DNA from: Methanoregulaceae archaeon
GTDB taxonomy: Archaea; Halobacteriota; Methanomicrobia; Methanomicrobiales; Methanospirillaceae
DNA length: 64,000 nucleotides
Reading direction: 5' to 3'
Assembly (NCBI GenBank): GCA_015660965.1
Contig: JACTVG010000002.1
Coordinates: forward strand, 124,001-188,000
Position numbers and translations under genes: made by a program. Numbering within the stretch: the stretch's first letter is position 1; each line of letters opens with the position of its first letter. Positions 8,810-17,244 of the stretch are shown piece by piece. The notes beneath the pieces were generated by a model that searched no databases, had not been told where the DNA came from, and saw only the letters and a list, made by a program, of their open reading frames with translations.

Positions 8810-9616
8810 TTAAAAATTATTATTACTATTTTTATACCGCTGTACTACAATTTCGAGATATTTTGGTTCTGTATCCAAACCGATAAACTTCCTATCGTAA
8901 TGATGGGCAACAAGTCCGGTTGTTCCACTACCACAAAATGGATCAAGAACGGTATCTCCTTCTTGTGAAGTTGAAAGGATGATGCGTTTTAACAATGCCC
9001 AAGGTTTTTGTGTTGGATGTTTTCCAAACTTTTTTTCACTACTTTTTGGTGAAGGGATACTCCAGACAGAACGCATCTGTTTTGATCGCTTTTTTAAAGG
9101 GTCCCCTTCCCACAAGTCATTCTTTGTAAGTTGATAATTGAATGTATGATAACCTTTTTTATTCTTTCTTGCCCAAATTAACGTCTCATGACTCGCAGTA
9201 AAATATCTTGCGCTAAGGTTTGGTGGGGCATTGGGCTTGAACCAACAGATATCATTTAGTATCTGATAACCGGCAGTCTGTAAAGCAAATCCACACGCAT
9301 ATATAGAATGATATGTGCCAGAAATCCAGATAGAACCATTGTCTTTAAGTACCCTCTTGCAAGCTGTAATCCAGTTTAAATGAAATTCGAAATCAGATTT
9401 TGAACCATGACTCTTGTCCCAAACCCCTTTATCAACGCTCGCCCTCCGCCCACTTTTACATGTAAAACCACCATTAGAAAGGTTATATGGAGGGTCGGCA
9501 AATATCAAATCAATAGAAGCCTTGGGGAGTTGTGAAATAAAATCAATACAATCAACCTGAAAGAGGTTGAAATTTTTGTCCGAAAAAAACGGTTCAAAAT
9601 GGTCTGTTTTTGTCAT
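8810..9616 (-). CDS. Beta-class DNA methyltransferase (DpnA/HinfI-like, probable N6-adenine)
   Basis: The 268-residue protein has motif IV (ADPPYN) near the N-terminus and the AdoMet-binding motif I (DPFCGSGTTG) near the C-terminus, the circular order that defines beta-class amino-methyltransferases. The family marker GKHPTQKPWALL precedes motif I. DPPYNLSNGG and the following segment resemble the DpnA group that methylates adenine, but the recognition site cannot be read from the sequence. No restriction endonuclease lies next to it: the flanks are a secreted protein (convergent) and hxlB. It is therefore an orphan methyltransferase, possibly regulatory or protective. Confidence 0.88.
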   Translation of the reverse strand: MTKTDHFEPFFSDKNFNLFQVDCIDFISQLPKASIDLIFADPPYNLSNGGFTCKSGRRASVDKGVWDKSHGSKSDFEFHLNWITACKRVLKDNGSIWISGTYHSIYACGFALQTAGYQILNDICWFKPNAPPNLSARYFTASHETLIWARKNKKGYHTFNYQLTKNDLWEGDPLKKRSKQMRSVWSIPSPKSSEKKFGKHPTQKPWALLKRIILSTSQEGDTVLDPFCGSGTTGLVAHHYDRKFIGLDTEPKYLEIVVQRYKNSNNNF

Positions 9617-9759
9617 ATTTCCTGAAATGAATCTGTAATATTTTGAATTGTTTTTTTATGTTATCATAGTTGGGGTTATACTATCATGAAATTCCAATTT
9701 TTTTATTTTTGTTTACGAAATTCTCTTTTACTTTGAAATGATATGCTTTCTGGGGGACT

Positions 9760-10359
9760 ATGGAAAACAACAGGATTCAGGATATGATGCAATTAATGGC
9801 ATCAAAGATACGGGCAATTTCAAAGTCAATATCGGATGAAATGGTGCAAAATTTTCTCATTGAATTGCTCCATGCAAAAAGGATCTATGTCATGGGTGCA
9901 GGAAGATCAGGACTCGTAGCAAAAGCATTTGCAATGCGACTTATGCATCTGGGATTTACCGCTTTTGTTGTAGGTGAAACGATAACGCCGGCACTCAATA
10001 AAGACGATGTAATGGTTGTTTTCTCAGGTTCAGGAAAAACAAAGACCGTGGCAGATATCGCAGAGACTGCAAAAGAGATAGGAGCGCATATATGTTTAAT
10101 CACTTCAAATGCAGATTCTAGGATTGGTAAGATCGCAGATTGCACCGTAATTATTGAACACCATCGGGACGAGGTCGAAGATGATGCTGTCGAATTTGAG
10201 ATACGACAAATGCTTGGCGATCACAAATCTTTTGCTCCTCTAGGTACTCTTTTTGAAACAGTGTCTATGATCTTTGCTGATGCTGTTATTTCACGACTTA
10301 TGGAAATCACTCAAACTGATGAGAATGCTCTAAAAATTCGACATACGAATATAGAATAA
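9760..10359 (+). CDS. hxlB: 6-phospho-3-hexuloisomerase (SIS domain)
   Basis: The 199-residue protein is a single SIS domain with the sugar-phosphate loop GAGRSGLVAKAFAMRL near residue 47 and FSGSGKTKTV near residue 88. It isomerises D-arabino-3-hexulose 6-phosphate and fructose 6-phosphate in the ribulose monophosphate route, which many archaea use to make pentoses and to fix formaldehyde. No hxlA is adjacent, so the partner synthase must be encoded elsewhere. A GGGGGA element just upstream of the ATG serves as ribosome binding site. It leads a three-gene operon with an aminotransferase and an M42 peptidase. Confidence 0.85.
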   Translation: MENNRIQDMMQLMASKIRAISKSISDEMVQNFLIELLHAKRIYVMGAGRSGLVAKAFAMRLMHLGFTAFVVGETITPALNKDDVMVVFSGSGKTKTVADIAETAKEIGAHICLITSNADSRIGKIADCTVIIEHHRDEVEDDAVEFEIRQMLGDHKSFAPLGTLFETVSMIFADAVISRLMEITQTDENALKIRHTNIE

Positions 10360-10373
10360 ATAGTGGTCAGAAT

Positions 10374-11480
10374 ATGCAAAAACAGTTCGCAGAACGTGTT
10401 AGAGATATCGAGATCTCGGGTATTAGACGTATCTTTGAAGCCGCTGGGGCAGATTCAATAAATTTAGGGCTCGGACAGCCAGACTTTGATACACCCCAGC
10501 ATATTAAGGATGCTGCAATCAAGGCAATACAAGAAGGAAAAACCGGATATACTAACAATACTGGTATTCCAGAACTACGAACAGCCCTATGTGAAAAGTT
10601 TAAAAGAGAAAATAGACTTTCGTATCATCCAGATCAGCTTATTGTAACTGCGGGTGCAAGTGAAGCGCTTCATATTGTAATGCAAGCGCTTATCGATAAA
10701 GGAGATAAAGTATTATGTCCTGATCCGGGGTTTGTGTCATATGCGGCTCTCGCTACGATAGCGGGAGGAATACCTGTAAGTGTTCCTCTTGACAAAAATT
10801 TCCATCTAAATATCGAAAAGATGAAAGAATTAGCCAATGGTTCAAAATTATTAGTTCTCAATTCACCGGCTAACCCTACAGGAGCTATTGAAAGTAAAGA
10901 ATCGACGAAGGCAATAGTCGAATATGCAAATGATAAAAATATTACCGTTGTTAGCGATGAAGTCTATGAACATTTCATTTATGGAAAGAAGCATTGGAGT
11001 GCGGCACTATTTGGAGATGATGTCGTCACAATTAATGCAACGAGTAAGACATATGCGATGACGGGATGGAGATTGGGATATCTTGCCGCAGATCCTGATG
11101 TTGTTGGAGAATGCCTCAAAGTCCATCAATATTGTCAGGCTTGTGCGACTTCCATTTCTCAATATGCAGCACTCGCTGCCTATACAGGTGATCAGAAATC
11201 TGTGATAAGGATGAGAGACGAATATCATACACGTCGGGATTTAATTTGTAAAGGTCTTTTTGATCTGGGTATTTCATTTCCAATACCAGAGGGTGCATTT
11301 TACACGTTTGTTCCAATGAAATCTTCAATTACGCAAAAAATCATTGAAAAAGGTGTCATTGTTGTTCCAGGAACTGCTTTTGGAGTTAATGCACCTGAGT
11401 ATACAAGATTGAGTTATGCGACATCACGTGAGAATATAAGGAATGCCCTTGATAGGATCAAAATTGCAATAGAGGAGTAA
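10374..11480 (+). CDS. Class I/II aminotransferase (aspartate aminotransferase-like)
   Basis: The 368-residue fold-type I PLP enzyme shows NSPANPTGA (residues ~163-171), SDEVYEHFIY, and the PLP-lysine segment TSKTYAMTGWRLGY. These are typical of archaeal aspartate/aromatic aminotransferases that move amino groups between glutamate and 2-oxo acids. Substrate preference cannot be read from the motifs. The gene lies 14 nt after hxlB and only 1 nt before the next gene, so the three are very likely one transcript. Confidence 0.85.
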   Translation: MQKQFAERVRDIEISGIRRIFEAAGADSINLGLGQPDFDTPQHIKDAAIKAIQEGKTGYTNNTGIPELRTALCEKFKRENRLSYHPDQLIVTAGASEALHIVMQALIDKGDKVLCPDPGFVSYAALATIAGGIPVSVPLDKNFHLNIEKMKELANGSKLLVLNSPANPTGAIESKESTKAIVEYANDKNITVVSDEVYEHFIYGKKHWSAALFGDDVVTINATSKTYAMTGWRLGYLAADPDVVGECLKVHQYCQACATSISQYAALAAYTGDQKSVIRMRDEYHTRRDLICKGLFDLGISFPIPEGAFYTFVPMKSSITQKIIEKGVIVVPGTAFGVNAPEYTRLSYATSRENIRNALDRIKIAIEE

Positions 11481-11481
11481 T

Positions 11482-12519
11482 ATGGTCAAAGAACTGTTAC
11501 GAAAATTATCAAATGCCCATGGTATATCGGGTAGTGAAGGAAGCGTTTTTGCTATTATTAAAAAGGAGCTAAAGGGATGTGTTGATGAAATCCATGAAGA
11601 TACAATGGGTAATCTAATTGCAATCAAACGTGGTAACAAATTCAAAATAATGCTTGCCGCTCATATGGATGAGATCGGGTTGATGGTAAAATATATCGAT
11701 GAAAAAGGATTCATTCGATTTGTTACACTTGGCGCATGGTATGCCCCCACACTATACAATCAGCGTGTAATCCTTCATGGAACAAAGGGACGATGTTTTG
11801 GTGTTATTGGCGGTAAACCGCCACATATGATGGATGATGAAGAGCGTAAAAAAGGTGTAAAAATAGATGATATGTTTATCGATGTTGGTGCATCAACCAA
11901 GGAGGAGATCGCTAAGCTAGGAATCGAAATTGGTACTCCTATCTCAATCGATCGCGAATTCACCGAGCTTTCAAATAACCGAGTAACTGGTAAGGCATTT
12001 GATAATCGTGCTGGGGTAGCTTTACTAATTAAGACCATGCAGAAACTCGAGTCTCCATTTACAATATATGGCGTTTTTACTGTCCAAGAAGAGGTTGGTC
12101 TCAAAGGTGCGCGAACAAGTGCTTTTATTATCGATCCAGATTGCGCTATTGCTACTGATGTAACAATTCCTGGCGATCACCCTGGGATCGAGATGAAGGA
12201 TGCCGCAGTGGAGATGGGAAAAGGTCCCGTAATCACCCTTGTGGATAGTAGTGGTCGTGGACTTATCGCGAGCAAAAAAGTAGTGAAATGGCTTAAAGAT
12301 ATAGCTGATTCCAATGGAATTCAGATACAGGTTGAAGTTGGTACTGGTGGAACAACTGATGCAACCGCCATTCATTTAAACAAAGGGGGAGTGCCGAGCA
12401 CCACAATCAGTCCACCTACGAGATACATTCACTCTCCTGTAGAGGTTCTAGATACACGAGATATTGAAGCGGGTGTCGAGCTTCTTTTAGCTGCATTAAA
12501 AGTAAAACCGGTACTTTAA
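11482..12519 (+). CDS. M42-family metallo-aminopeptidase (tetrahedral TET/FrvX type)
   Basis: The 345-residue protein carries the M42 dinuclear-metal motifs: AAHMDEIGL (first His-Asp), FDNRAGVALL (bridging Asp), VQEEVGLKGA (catalytic Glu-Glu) and a C-terminal PTRYIHSPVE with a metal His. M42 enzymes form 12-subunit tetrahedral particles that trim peptides released by the proteasome; related members are cellulases or deblocking aminopeptidases. It is the last gene of the hxlB operon. The spacer after it contains the left att repeat of an integrated element. Confidence 0.9.
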   Translation: MVKELLRKLSNAHGISGSEGSVFAIIKKELKGCVDEIHEDTMGNLIAIKRGNKFKIMLAAHMDEIGLMVKYIDEKGFIRFVTLGAWYAPTLYNQRVILHGTKGRCFGVIGGKPPHMMDDEERKKGVKIDDMFIDVGASTKEEIAKLGIEIGTPISIDREFTELSNNRVTGKAFDNRAGVALLIKTMQKLESPFTIYGVFTVQEEVGLKGARTSAFIIDPDCAIATDVTIPGDHPGIEMKDAAVEMGKGPVITLVDSSGRGLIASKKVVKWLKDIADSNGIQIQVEVGTGGTTDATAIHLNKGGVPSTTISPPTRYIHSPVEVLDTRDIEAGVELLLAALKVKPVL

Positions 12520-12551
12520 AATTAATAATTATTTTTTTAATTAAAATTTAA

Positions 12552-12566
12552 TACGCCCCGGCCGGG
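12552..12566. repeat. Left attachment repeat (att) of the tRNA-Arg element
   Basis: The 15-mer TACGCCCCGGCCGGG is an exact copy of the 3' end of tRNA-Arg(CCG) plus three flanking bases, found again at 17040-17054. It lies 55 nt before the integrase gene. It is not part of a complete tRNA, which is what an integrase leaves on the distal side of its target. Confidence 0.8.
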
Positions 12567-12621
12567 CTTTAGACTTTCCAAGTAAAAGTCTTTATATTTT
12601 TGGAGCGCAAAAGCCCATATT

Positions 12622-13860
12622 ATGCCTGAGGTAATCCCGTTTTATCCTTCACAAATAAAATACGGGTGGGAAGCTTCGTTAAATACGGCGAAAAATAAGG
12701 AACTAATCTCGTTAGCCGAAGATAAAATTCTTCGGGAATATCTGAATGAAAAAGCAGCTCGGGATCATATAACACAATCACGAAAAAATAAAATTACTAC
12801 TACCCTTGTAAATTTCCGAAGATTTCTTAAAATTGAATATCCTCAAGCTTCGGCTGCCGATATTTTCTCGGCAATAAATGATCTCACTACGGGAAAAAGT
12901 GTTCACAACAAACCGTTTAAACAGAATACACTCTGGAGTTATATCCGGATTTTGAAACCGTTTGTACTCTGGATGATTGAATCCGGTTATAGTGAAATAA
13001 AACCTCTCAAGATTAAACAGATTAAAGCTCCTGCAATTGATACCAATACTTCAAATCCTGAGGATTTGCTCTCGCAAGAAGAAGTTAAACAATTAATAAA
13101 GGGATGCCATCATTCCAGAGATCGTGCCTTGATCAGCACATTATACGAATCCGGTGCAAGGATCGGTGAGATAGCCCAGCTTACCTGGAAAGACTTAATC
13201 TTTGATAGGTACGGGGTTCGACTCTACATTAACGACAAGAAAACAAAAAAACAACGATATTCTCGTTTAACATTAAGTACCGAATATCTTGCATCATGGC
13301 GGAATGATTGCCCGGACTCATCACCATCAGCTCTCGTTTTTACGAATCTTCATGATGGTAGCCCAATTGAGTATATCACGGTTCGAAGGCTTTTGGAACG
13401 TGCTGTAAAAGATTCTGGGGTTAAGAAAAACATTACTAAATTACATCTCTTTAGAAAATCTCGGATCACACATATGATTGCCCAGAATTATCAGGAATCG
13501 GTTGTTAAACAGTCAATGTGGGGCAATTTAGATACCCGTATGTTTCGGACATATGTAAGACTTGGTGAAAAGGATATAGACAATGAATTTCTCGAAAAAG
13601 CCGGTGTTCAACAGAAACCAGCTGAGATAACAGAAACATTGAAACCTGTTACCTGTCCTAACTGCCATGTCATCAATGCTCCAACTCATGACCATTGCTC
13701 GAAATGTGGTTATCCATTAACAGAAGAAGCCCGGCGTCAGGTCGATGAAACCGGAGTATTAATTCGTCACCTCCTTAGTGAAGATCCTACAGCTCAAACA
13801 ACATTTCTAAAAGATTATACAAAAGAAAAATTAAATACTGGGTTAAAAACCAATTTTTAA
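12622..13860 (+). CDS. int: Tyrosine recombinase/integrase with C-terminal zinc ribbon
   Basis: The 412-residue protein has an N-terminal SAM-like core-binding domain (~55-130) and a catalytic domain (~148-315) with R180 (ESGARIGE), H275 and R278 (HLFRKSR), and the nucleophile candidate Y311 (RTYVRL). The usual box His/Trp before the Tyr is N302 within MWGNLD. A C-terminal zinc ribbon follows (C345, C348, C359, C362), a fusion frequent in archaeal integrases. It lies beside a 15-bp copy of a tRNA-Arg 3' end, so it is almost certainly the recombinase that inserted this element. All catalytic residues appear present, so it may be active. Confidence 0.92.
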   Translation: MPEVIPFYPSQIKYGWEASLNTAKNKELISLAEDKILREYLNEKAARDHITQSRKNKITTTLVNFRRFLKIEYPQASAADIFSAINDLTTGKSVHNKPFKQNTLWSYIRILKPFVLWMIESGYSEIKPLKIKQIKAPAIDTNTSNPEDLLSQEEVKQLIKGCHHSRDRALISTLYESGARIGEIAQLTWKDLIFDRYGVRLYINDKKTKKQRYSRLTLSTEYLASWRNDCPDSSPSALVFTNLHDGSPIEYITVRRLLERAVKDSGVKKNITKLHLFRKSRITHMIAQNYQESVVKQSMWGNLDTRMFRTYVRLGEKDIDNEFLEKAGVQQKPAEITETLKPVTCPNCHVINAPTHDHCSKCGYPLTEEARRQVDETGVLIRHLLSEDPTAQTTFLKDYTKEKLNTGLKTNF

Positions 13861-13871
13861 TAATTCATACT

Positions 13872-14351
13872 CTACCAGAATTTGTAAGTCAATAATATAG
13901 ACAGTGAAAATATCGTTCCGTAAAGTGCGATCAGACTGATTGTATGCAGATGCGTCATATTTGTACTAGTGAGTGTTTTAGAGATACCTAATAAGTCTTT
14001 AAATGGCTTGGATTCTTCAATTTTGTTTGCATGATTGACTGCTTTTATTAACAATTTATAATGAAGGATATCTAATAAACAAAGAGGAATTGTATAAATC
14101 GCTGCGAAAAGGAAAGGCAGAGCTGCTCCATTACAGTTAATAATAGGAATTGTTATTGTTTTGAGTTTTTCCATACTAGTAAGTCCAATGCCAATAATCA
14201 CTAAAACAATAGGTATCCCGTAAATCCTTATCGTTATTACTGCATTATCAAAATTCGAAATTCGATCTTTAGTCATTTTCCAATCTTCAAGAATTACTTC
14301 CCATCTACGGTCAGGGAGAACGATTACTTCAGGTTCTTTAATATCAGTCAT
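13872..14351 (-). CDS. Unknown small membrane protein carried by the integrated element
   Basis: The 159-residue protein has a ~40-residue charged N-terminus and three probable transmembrane segments (about residues 43-60, 75-95 and 137-156). I do not recognise the family. It is transcribed against the other element genes and converges with the integrase gene, whose stop is 11 nt away, so it has its own promoter in the 14352-14525 spacer. Separately promoted membrane proteins on small integrated elements are often exclusion, maintenance or toxin functions, but nothing in this sequence proves that. Confidence 0.6.
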   Translation of the reverse strand: MTDIKEPEVIVLPDRRWEVILEDWKMTKDRISNFDNAVITIRIYGIPIVLVIIGIGLTSMEKLKTITIPIINCNGAALPFLFAAIYTIPLCLLDILHYKLLIKAVNHANKIEESKPFKDLLGISKTLTSTNMTHLHTISLIALYGTIFSLSILLTYKFW

Positions 14352-14525
14352 AAAATAATCCCACTATTTTTGATTTTATAACTGGGTAATCTCTTTTTTA
14401 ACCTTTAAATTATTTGATTGGTTATTATCTCTTTAATAAAAAAATCTTGAAGTAATTTTCCAAACTAATTTCCTATAGCTAACATATTTACATGCTACTT
14501 AATTTAAACTTATAATGAGGATACG

Positions 14526-14702
14526 ATGAAACAATCATCTCAAACCAGTTCTGCACAATCGCAAACTACTGAAAAAGTGCTTACTATTCCTCGTTCGGTT
14601 TATTCAGCCTTACATCCTATTGACCAGATGGCAGCCCAAGCCCTTGAAAAAGTGGGAAAAGTCCGTATAGTGGACGAAGAAGAACGGGATACCGTTCACT
14701 GA
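14526..14702 (+). CDS. Small ORF of the integrated element (58 aa), unknown
   Basis: A 58-codon ORF starts at ATG 14526 and ends at TGA 14702. The N-terminal ~16 residues are Gln/Ser/Thr-rich; the rest (VLTIPRSVYSALHPID, then AAQALEKVGKVRIVDEEE) looks like a small folded regulatory or accessory protein. It points toward the HUH Rep gene 184 nt downstream, with the GC-rich hairpin between. I do not recognise a family. It could be a copy-number or regulatory protein of the element, but that is only positional inference. Confidence 0.5.
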   Translation: MKQSSQTSSAQSQTTEKVLTIPRSVYSALHPIDQMAAQALEKVGKVRIVDEEERDTVH

Positions 14703-14765
14703 TTGAAATGACATTATCATTGCGTGTATCGAGCGGAGCGGAGGCTCTCCATCCAAACAAAAAAA

Positions 14766-14805
14766 GGGAGGGGGCGAGGGGGCGCGATAGCGCCCCCGCC
14801 CCCTT
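14766..14805. other. GC-rich hairpin upstream of rep (candidate replication origin or terminator)
   Basis: A perfect 8-bp stem GGGGGCGC/GCGCCCCC (14778-14785 with 14790-14797) closes a GATA loop. It extends, past a short bulge, through GGGGGC and CCCCC flanks to A-rich and T-rich arms. It stands out in an A+T-rich neighbourhood and lies about 80 nt before the HUH Rep start, where a rolling-circle origin would be expected. A transcription terminator for the preceding small ORF is the alternative. Confidence 0.45.
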
Positions 14806-14885
14806 TTGTCTTGATAATATGGTCAATTTAAGAAAAAGGAATTGCCCGAAGGGTATATGAAAAATTGAACATATGACATGTCGAA

Positions 14886-15476
14886 ATGAGAACCAAACAA
14901 CAGAGAAATGCATTTATGCGCCTTGCGTCGGGCGTTTATTATCACCGGAATGATGTAAATTGGGATGGATATTTGAAATTCTTGACATTGACATTACACA
15001 AAGATTCTGATAACAATATTCAAAAATGTTTTAATTTGTTGGTTAAGGAAATACGATATAGTTTTGGATATTTTGAATATTTTGGAGTTAAGGTTGAAAC
15101 ACAACATTATCATACCATTTGTTTTGCTCACAGGATGCCTCAGGAATGGAGAAAAGAGAAATGGATTCAGATTACAGAGGATTCGTTCGAAGTGGATATT
15201 CGAGCAACGGAAAGACCGTTGCATAATATCAATAAACTGGTATCCTATACTGTCGATCAATACGTGGTTTCGCAGACTGGTTTGATACGGTTTTCTATGT
15301 CGAAACATTGGCTACCTGCTGGATGGAAAAGGAAATGGTCTGAATTGATTAGTTTGAATGATTATGATTATCATCAAGCTCTACCATACTGGCATTCCTG
15401 GCTTGATGGGTGGGCTCTTGTATCAAATGAGGTGATTAAGGAAAAGGCTCTGCAAAAAAGAGAGAGAAGAATGTGA
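14886..15476 (+). CDS. Probable HUH rolling-circle replication initiator (Rep)
   Basis: The 196-residue protein shows the three motifs of HUH endonucleases in order: motif 1 FLTLTL (residues 32-37), motif 2 HYHTIC (metal-binding H74 and H76), and a motif-3-like YTVDQYV with tyrosines Y121 and Y126 inside a helix. The customary Lys of motif 3 is not obvious. Such proteins nick an origin and covalently hold the 5' end to start rolling-circle replication of plasmids and small viruses, or act as Y1 transposases or relaxases. ATG 14886 is the first start after an in-frame stop at 14874. The context with an integrase and a GC hairpin supports a plasmid Rep. Confidence 0.65.
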   Translation: MRTKQQRNAFMRLASGVYYHRNDVNWDGYLKFLTLTLHKDSDNNIQKCFNLLVKEIRYSFGYFEYFGVKVETQHYHTICFAHRMPQEWRKEKWIQITEDSFEVDIRATERPLHNINKLVSYTVDQYVVSQTGLIRFSMSKHWLPAGWKRKWSELISLNDYDYHQALPYWHSWLDGWALVSNEVIKEKALQKRERRM

Positions 15477-15548
15477 AGCGATTGACCTTTGGCGAAGTGA
15501 ATTCAAGTCATAGTATTTTTTAGTCAGAAATACAATGCTGAGATATAA

Positions 15549-16976
15549 ATGTCAAGAAGACAAAAAAATAAATCGAAAAAAAAAGAATCCGATTTACAGT
15601 TAAAGTCAAAAATATCAAACTTTTTTCAAAAATATATCAATCCCTATCTTCCAAAAATTATTGGCGGGATTATAACTGCGATTATTGCTGGGCTTATTCT
15701 TTATTGTTGGCTTCTCCCAATTTATTCAGATATTCAAACACAAAATAAAGTTACATCCAGTTGGGAAATATCTCATAATTATGAACAATCTATGCAGTAC
15801 GATAAAGCAATTGACAATTACTACCAAATACTAAATGAGATTCCCCAACAACGTTTACCTTATCAATATGCGAAAACCCAACAATTTTTAGGCGAAGATT
15901 ATCAAGAATTAAATAATTATAATGCCGATGAACAGCACTTAAATCTTGCAATTCAATATTTACACGAATCATTAGCTGTTTTTACTATCGACAAATATCC
16001 AAATGAATTTGGAACTAGTAACGAATACCTTGGATTAATTTATTTAGAGATGGCCGATATCAGAAATGCAAAAGATAATCTTCAAAATTCGATTAATGCC
16101 TTTAATTCCACATTATTGGTTTGCAACGAATCAACCGTAGCATATGCTAGAACTAAGGCATATCTCAGTATTGCTTATAGAAAACTTAGTAAGATCGAAA
16201 ATTATGATCAAAACTACAATAATGCTATTACAAATTACAATGATTCTCTAAAAGTTGTCAATTCCCATAACGATCCATATGATTATGCACTAATAAAAGT
16301 AAATTGTGCCCCCCTGTTAGACACTCCGGAAGAACAAATTGAGGCTTATAGTGAATCACTTAATGTATTTACTATTGAAAATAACCGGTACGAATATGCA
16401 ATAGCACAAGCCGGTTTAGGAAATTCCTATAATCGTCTTATTCCCAGAAATGAATCTAATTTGCAAAACGCTATTGATTCTTACAATAATGCTCTGCAAA
16501 TATATACTGAACAAAAATTCCCATTCACCTACGCTGAGATTCAAAATAACTTAGGTTTGGCATATATTTATTTAGGAACCATACGTGACCCTGGTGTAAA
16601 TTTTGAAAAAGCTAACAGCTCCTTTTCTAATGCTCTTCATATAAGAACACCTGATACCTATCCTTTAAAATACGCTGGAACTGAAGAAAATATCGCTATA
16701 ATGTATGCCGCTTTAGGTGATGTGAAAAATAATGAAACAACTCGGCAATTAGCAGAAGATGCATTTTCAAAAGCATTTCATATTTTTACTCCTGATAGGT
16801 ATCCAGCTGAAAATCAACAGCTTCAATCTAATCATGACCTATTTCAAAATATCATTCAAGGACCCACTATTTGTGGTTTTCAGATAATTGTGAATGGTAG
16901 TGTAGTTTACCAAAAAAATCCACAAGGTTGCCCCTCTTGGGAAGAATTGGAAAAGAGCATTAAACCATCGGTGTAG
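15549..16976 (+). CDS. Membrane-anchored TPR protein of the integrated element
   Basis: The 475-residue protein has a Lys-rich N-terminus (to ~residue 35), one transmembrane helix (about residues 40-57) and then TPR-like helical repeats up to ~residue 430. The repeats are longer and less regular than those of the giant TPR gene at 20.8 kb: they recur about every 40-55 residues with NLQNAIDSYNNALQIYTEQ-like phrases, each ending in a YPxEYA-like turn. A short C-terminal domain contains two Cys (TICGFQII, QGCPSWEEL). It is probably a protein-interaction scaffold facing one side of the membrane. Its function is unknown, and its place inside the att repeats marks it as element cargo. Confidence 0.7.
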   Translation: MSRRQKNKSKKKESDLQLKSKISNFFQKYINPYLPKIIGGIITAIIAGLILYCWLLPIYSDIQTQNKVTSSWEISHNYEQSMQYDKAIDNYYQILNEIPQQRLPYQYAKTQQFLGEDYQELNNYNADEQHLNLAIQYLHESLAVFTIDKYPNEFGTSNEYLGLIYLEMADIRNAKDNLQNSINAFNSTLLVCNESTVAYARTKAYLSIAYRKLSKIENYDQNYNNAITNYNDSLKVVNSHNDPYDYALIKVNCAPLLDTPEEQIEAYSESLNVFTIENNRYEYAIAQAGLGNSYNRLIPRNESNLQNAIDSYNNALQIYTEQKFPFTYAEIQNNLGLAYIYLGTIRDPGVNFEKANSSFSNALHIRTPDTYPLKYAGTEENIAIMYAALGDVKNNETTRQLAEDAFSKAFHIFTPDRYPAENQQLQSNHDLFQNIIQGPTICGFQIIVNGSVVYQKNPQGCPSWEELEKSIKPSV

Positions 16977-17039
16977 GAGTAGCTATGGGGATTTGAACCG
17001 GAAATTTTAGTTGAGAAGAGATTTGGACTTGAAAAGAGG

Positions 17040-17054
17040 TACGCCCCGGCCGGG
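17040..17054. repeat. Right attachment repeat (att) inside tRNA-Arg(CCG)
   Basis: TACGCCCCGGCCGGG covers the acceptor/T-arm 3' end of the tRNA plus its immediate flank and is identical to 12552-12566. The same 15-mer, in reverse orientation, also occurs at 46920-46934 in tRNA-Arg(GCG). Confidence 0.8.
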
Positions 17055-17113
17055 ATTTGAACCCGGGTCAAAAGCTCCGGAGGCTTCTAGGATGTCCACT
17101 ACCCTACCGGGGC
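17042..17113 (-). tRNA. tRNA-Arg(CCG)
   Basis: This 72-nt cloverleaf on the minus strand has the acceptor stem GCCCCGG/CCGGGGC, a T arm with GGTTCAAATC, and anticodon loop CTCCGGA, giving anticodon CCG (Arg, CGG codons). No CCA is encoded. It is the integration target of the neighbouring element and remains complete. It differs from tRNA-Arg(GCG) at 46861 only in the anticodon region. Confidence 0.95.
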
Positions 17114-17244
17114 ATTTAAATTCCACATAAAGGATGTTACTTAACTGCTTAAATCTTTGGAGAGGGTAAAATTACAAAATAACCTTCAAAAATACATACT
17201 ATTATTAAAGGTAAAAAATCGGAGATCTTTAATAGGAAAATTTA

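Larger units (their letters stand above)
12552..17054. mobile_element. Integrated mini-element (~4.5 kb) at tRNA-Arg(CCG)
   Basis: The interval is bounded by 15-bp direct repeats matching the 3' end of the tRNA-Arg(CCG) gene. It contains, in order, a tyrosine integrase next to the left repeat, a leftward membrane protein, a 58-codon ORF, a GC-rich hairpin, a probable rolling-circle HUH Rep and a membrane TPR protein. The tRNA remains intact at the right end. The gene set fits an integrated plasmid or small virus genome; no capsid or packaging gene is recognisable. Confidence 0.8.

Noticed and set aside
8810-9616. Restriction-modification system
   Set aside because: Only the methyltransferase is present; neither neighbour looks like a nuclease.
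14617-14913. 98-codon leftward ORF across the small ORF and GC hairpin of the element
   Set aside because: It reads through the inverted repeat and opposite the 58-codon ORF; its composition is low-complexity and not protein-like.
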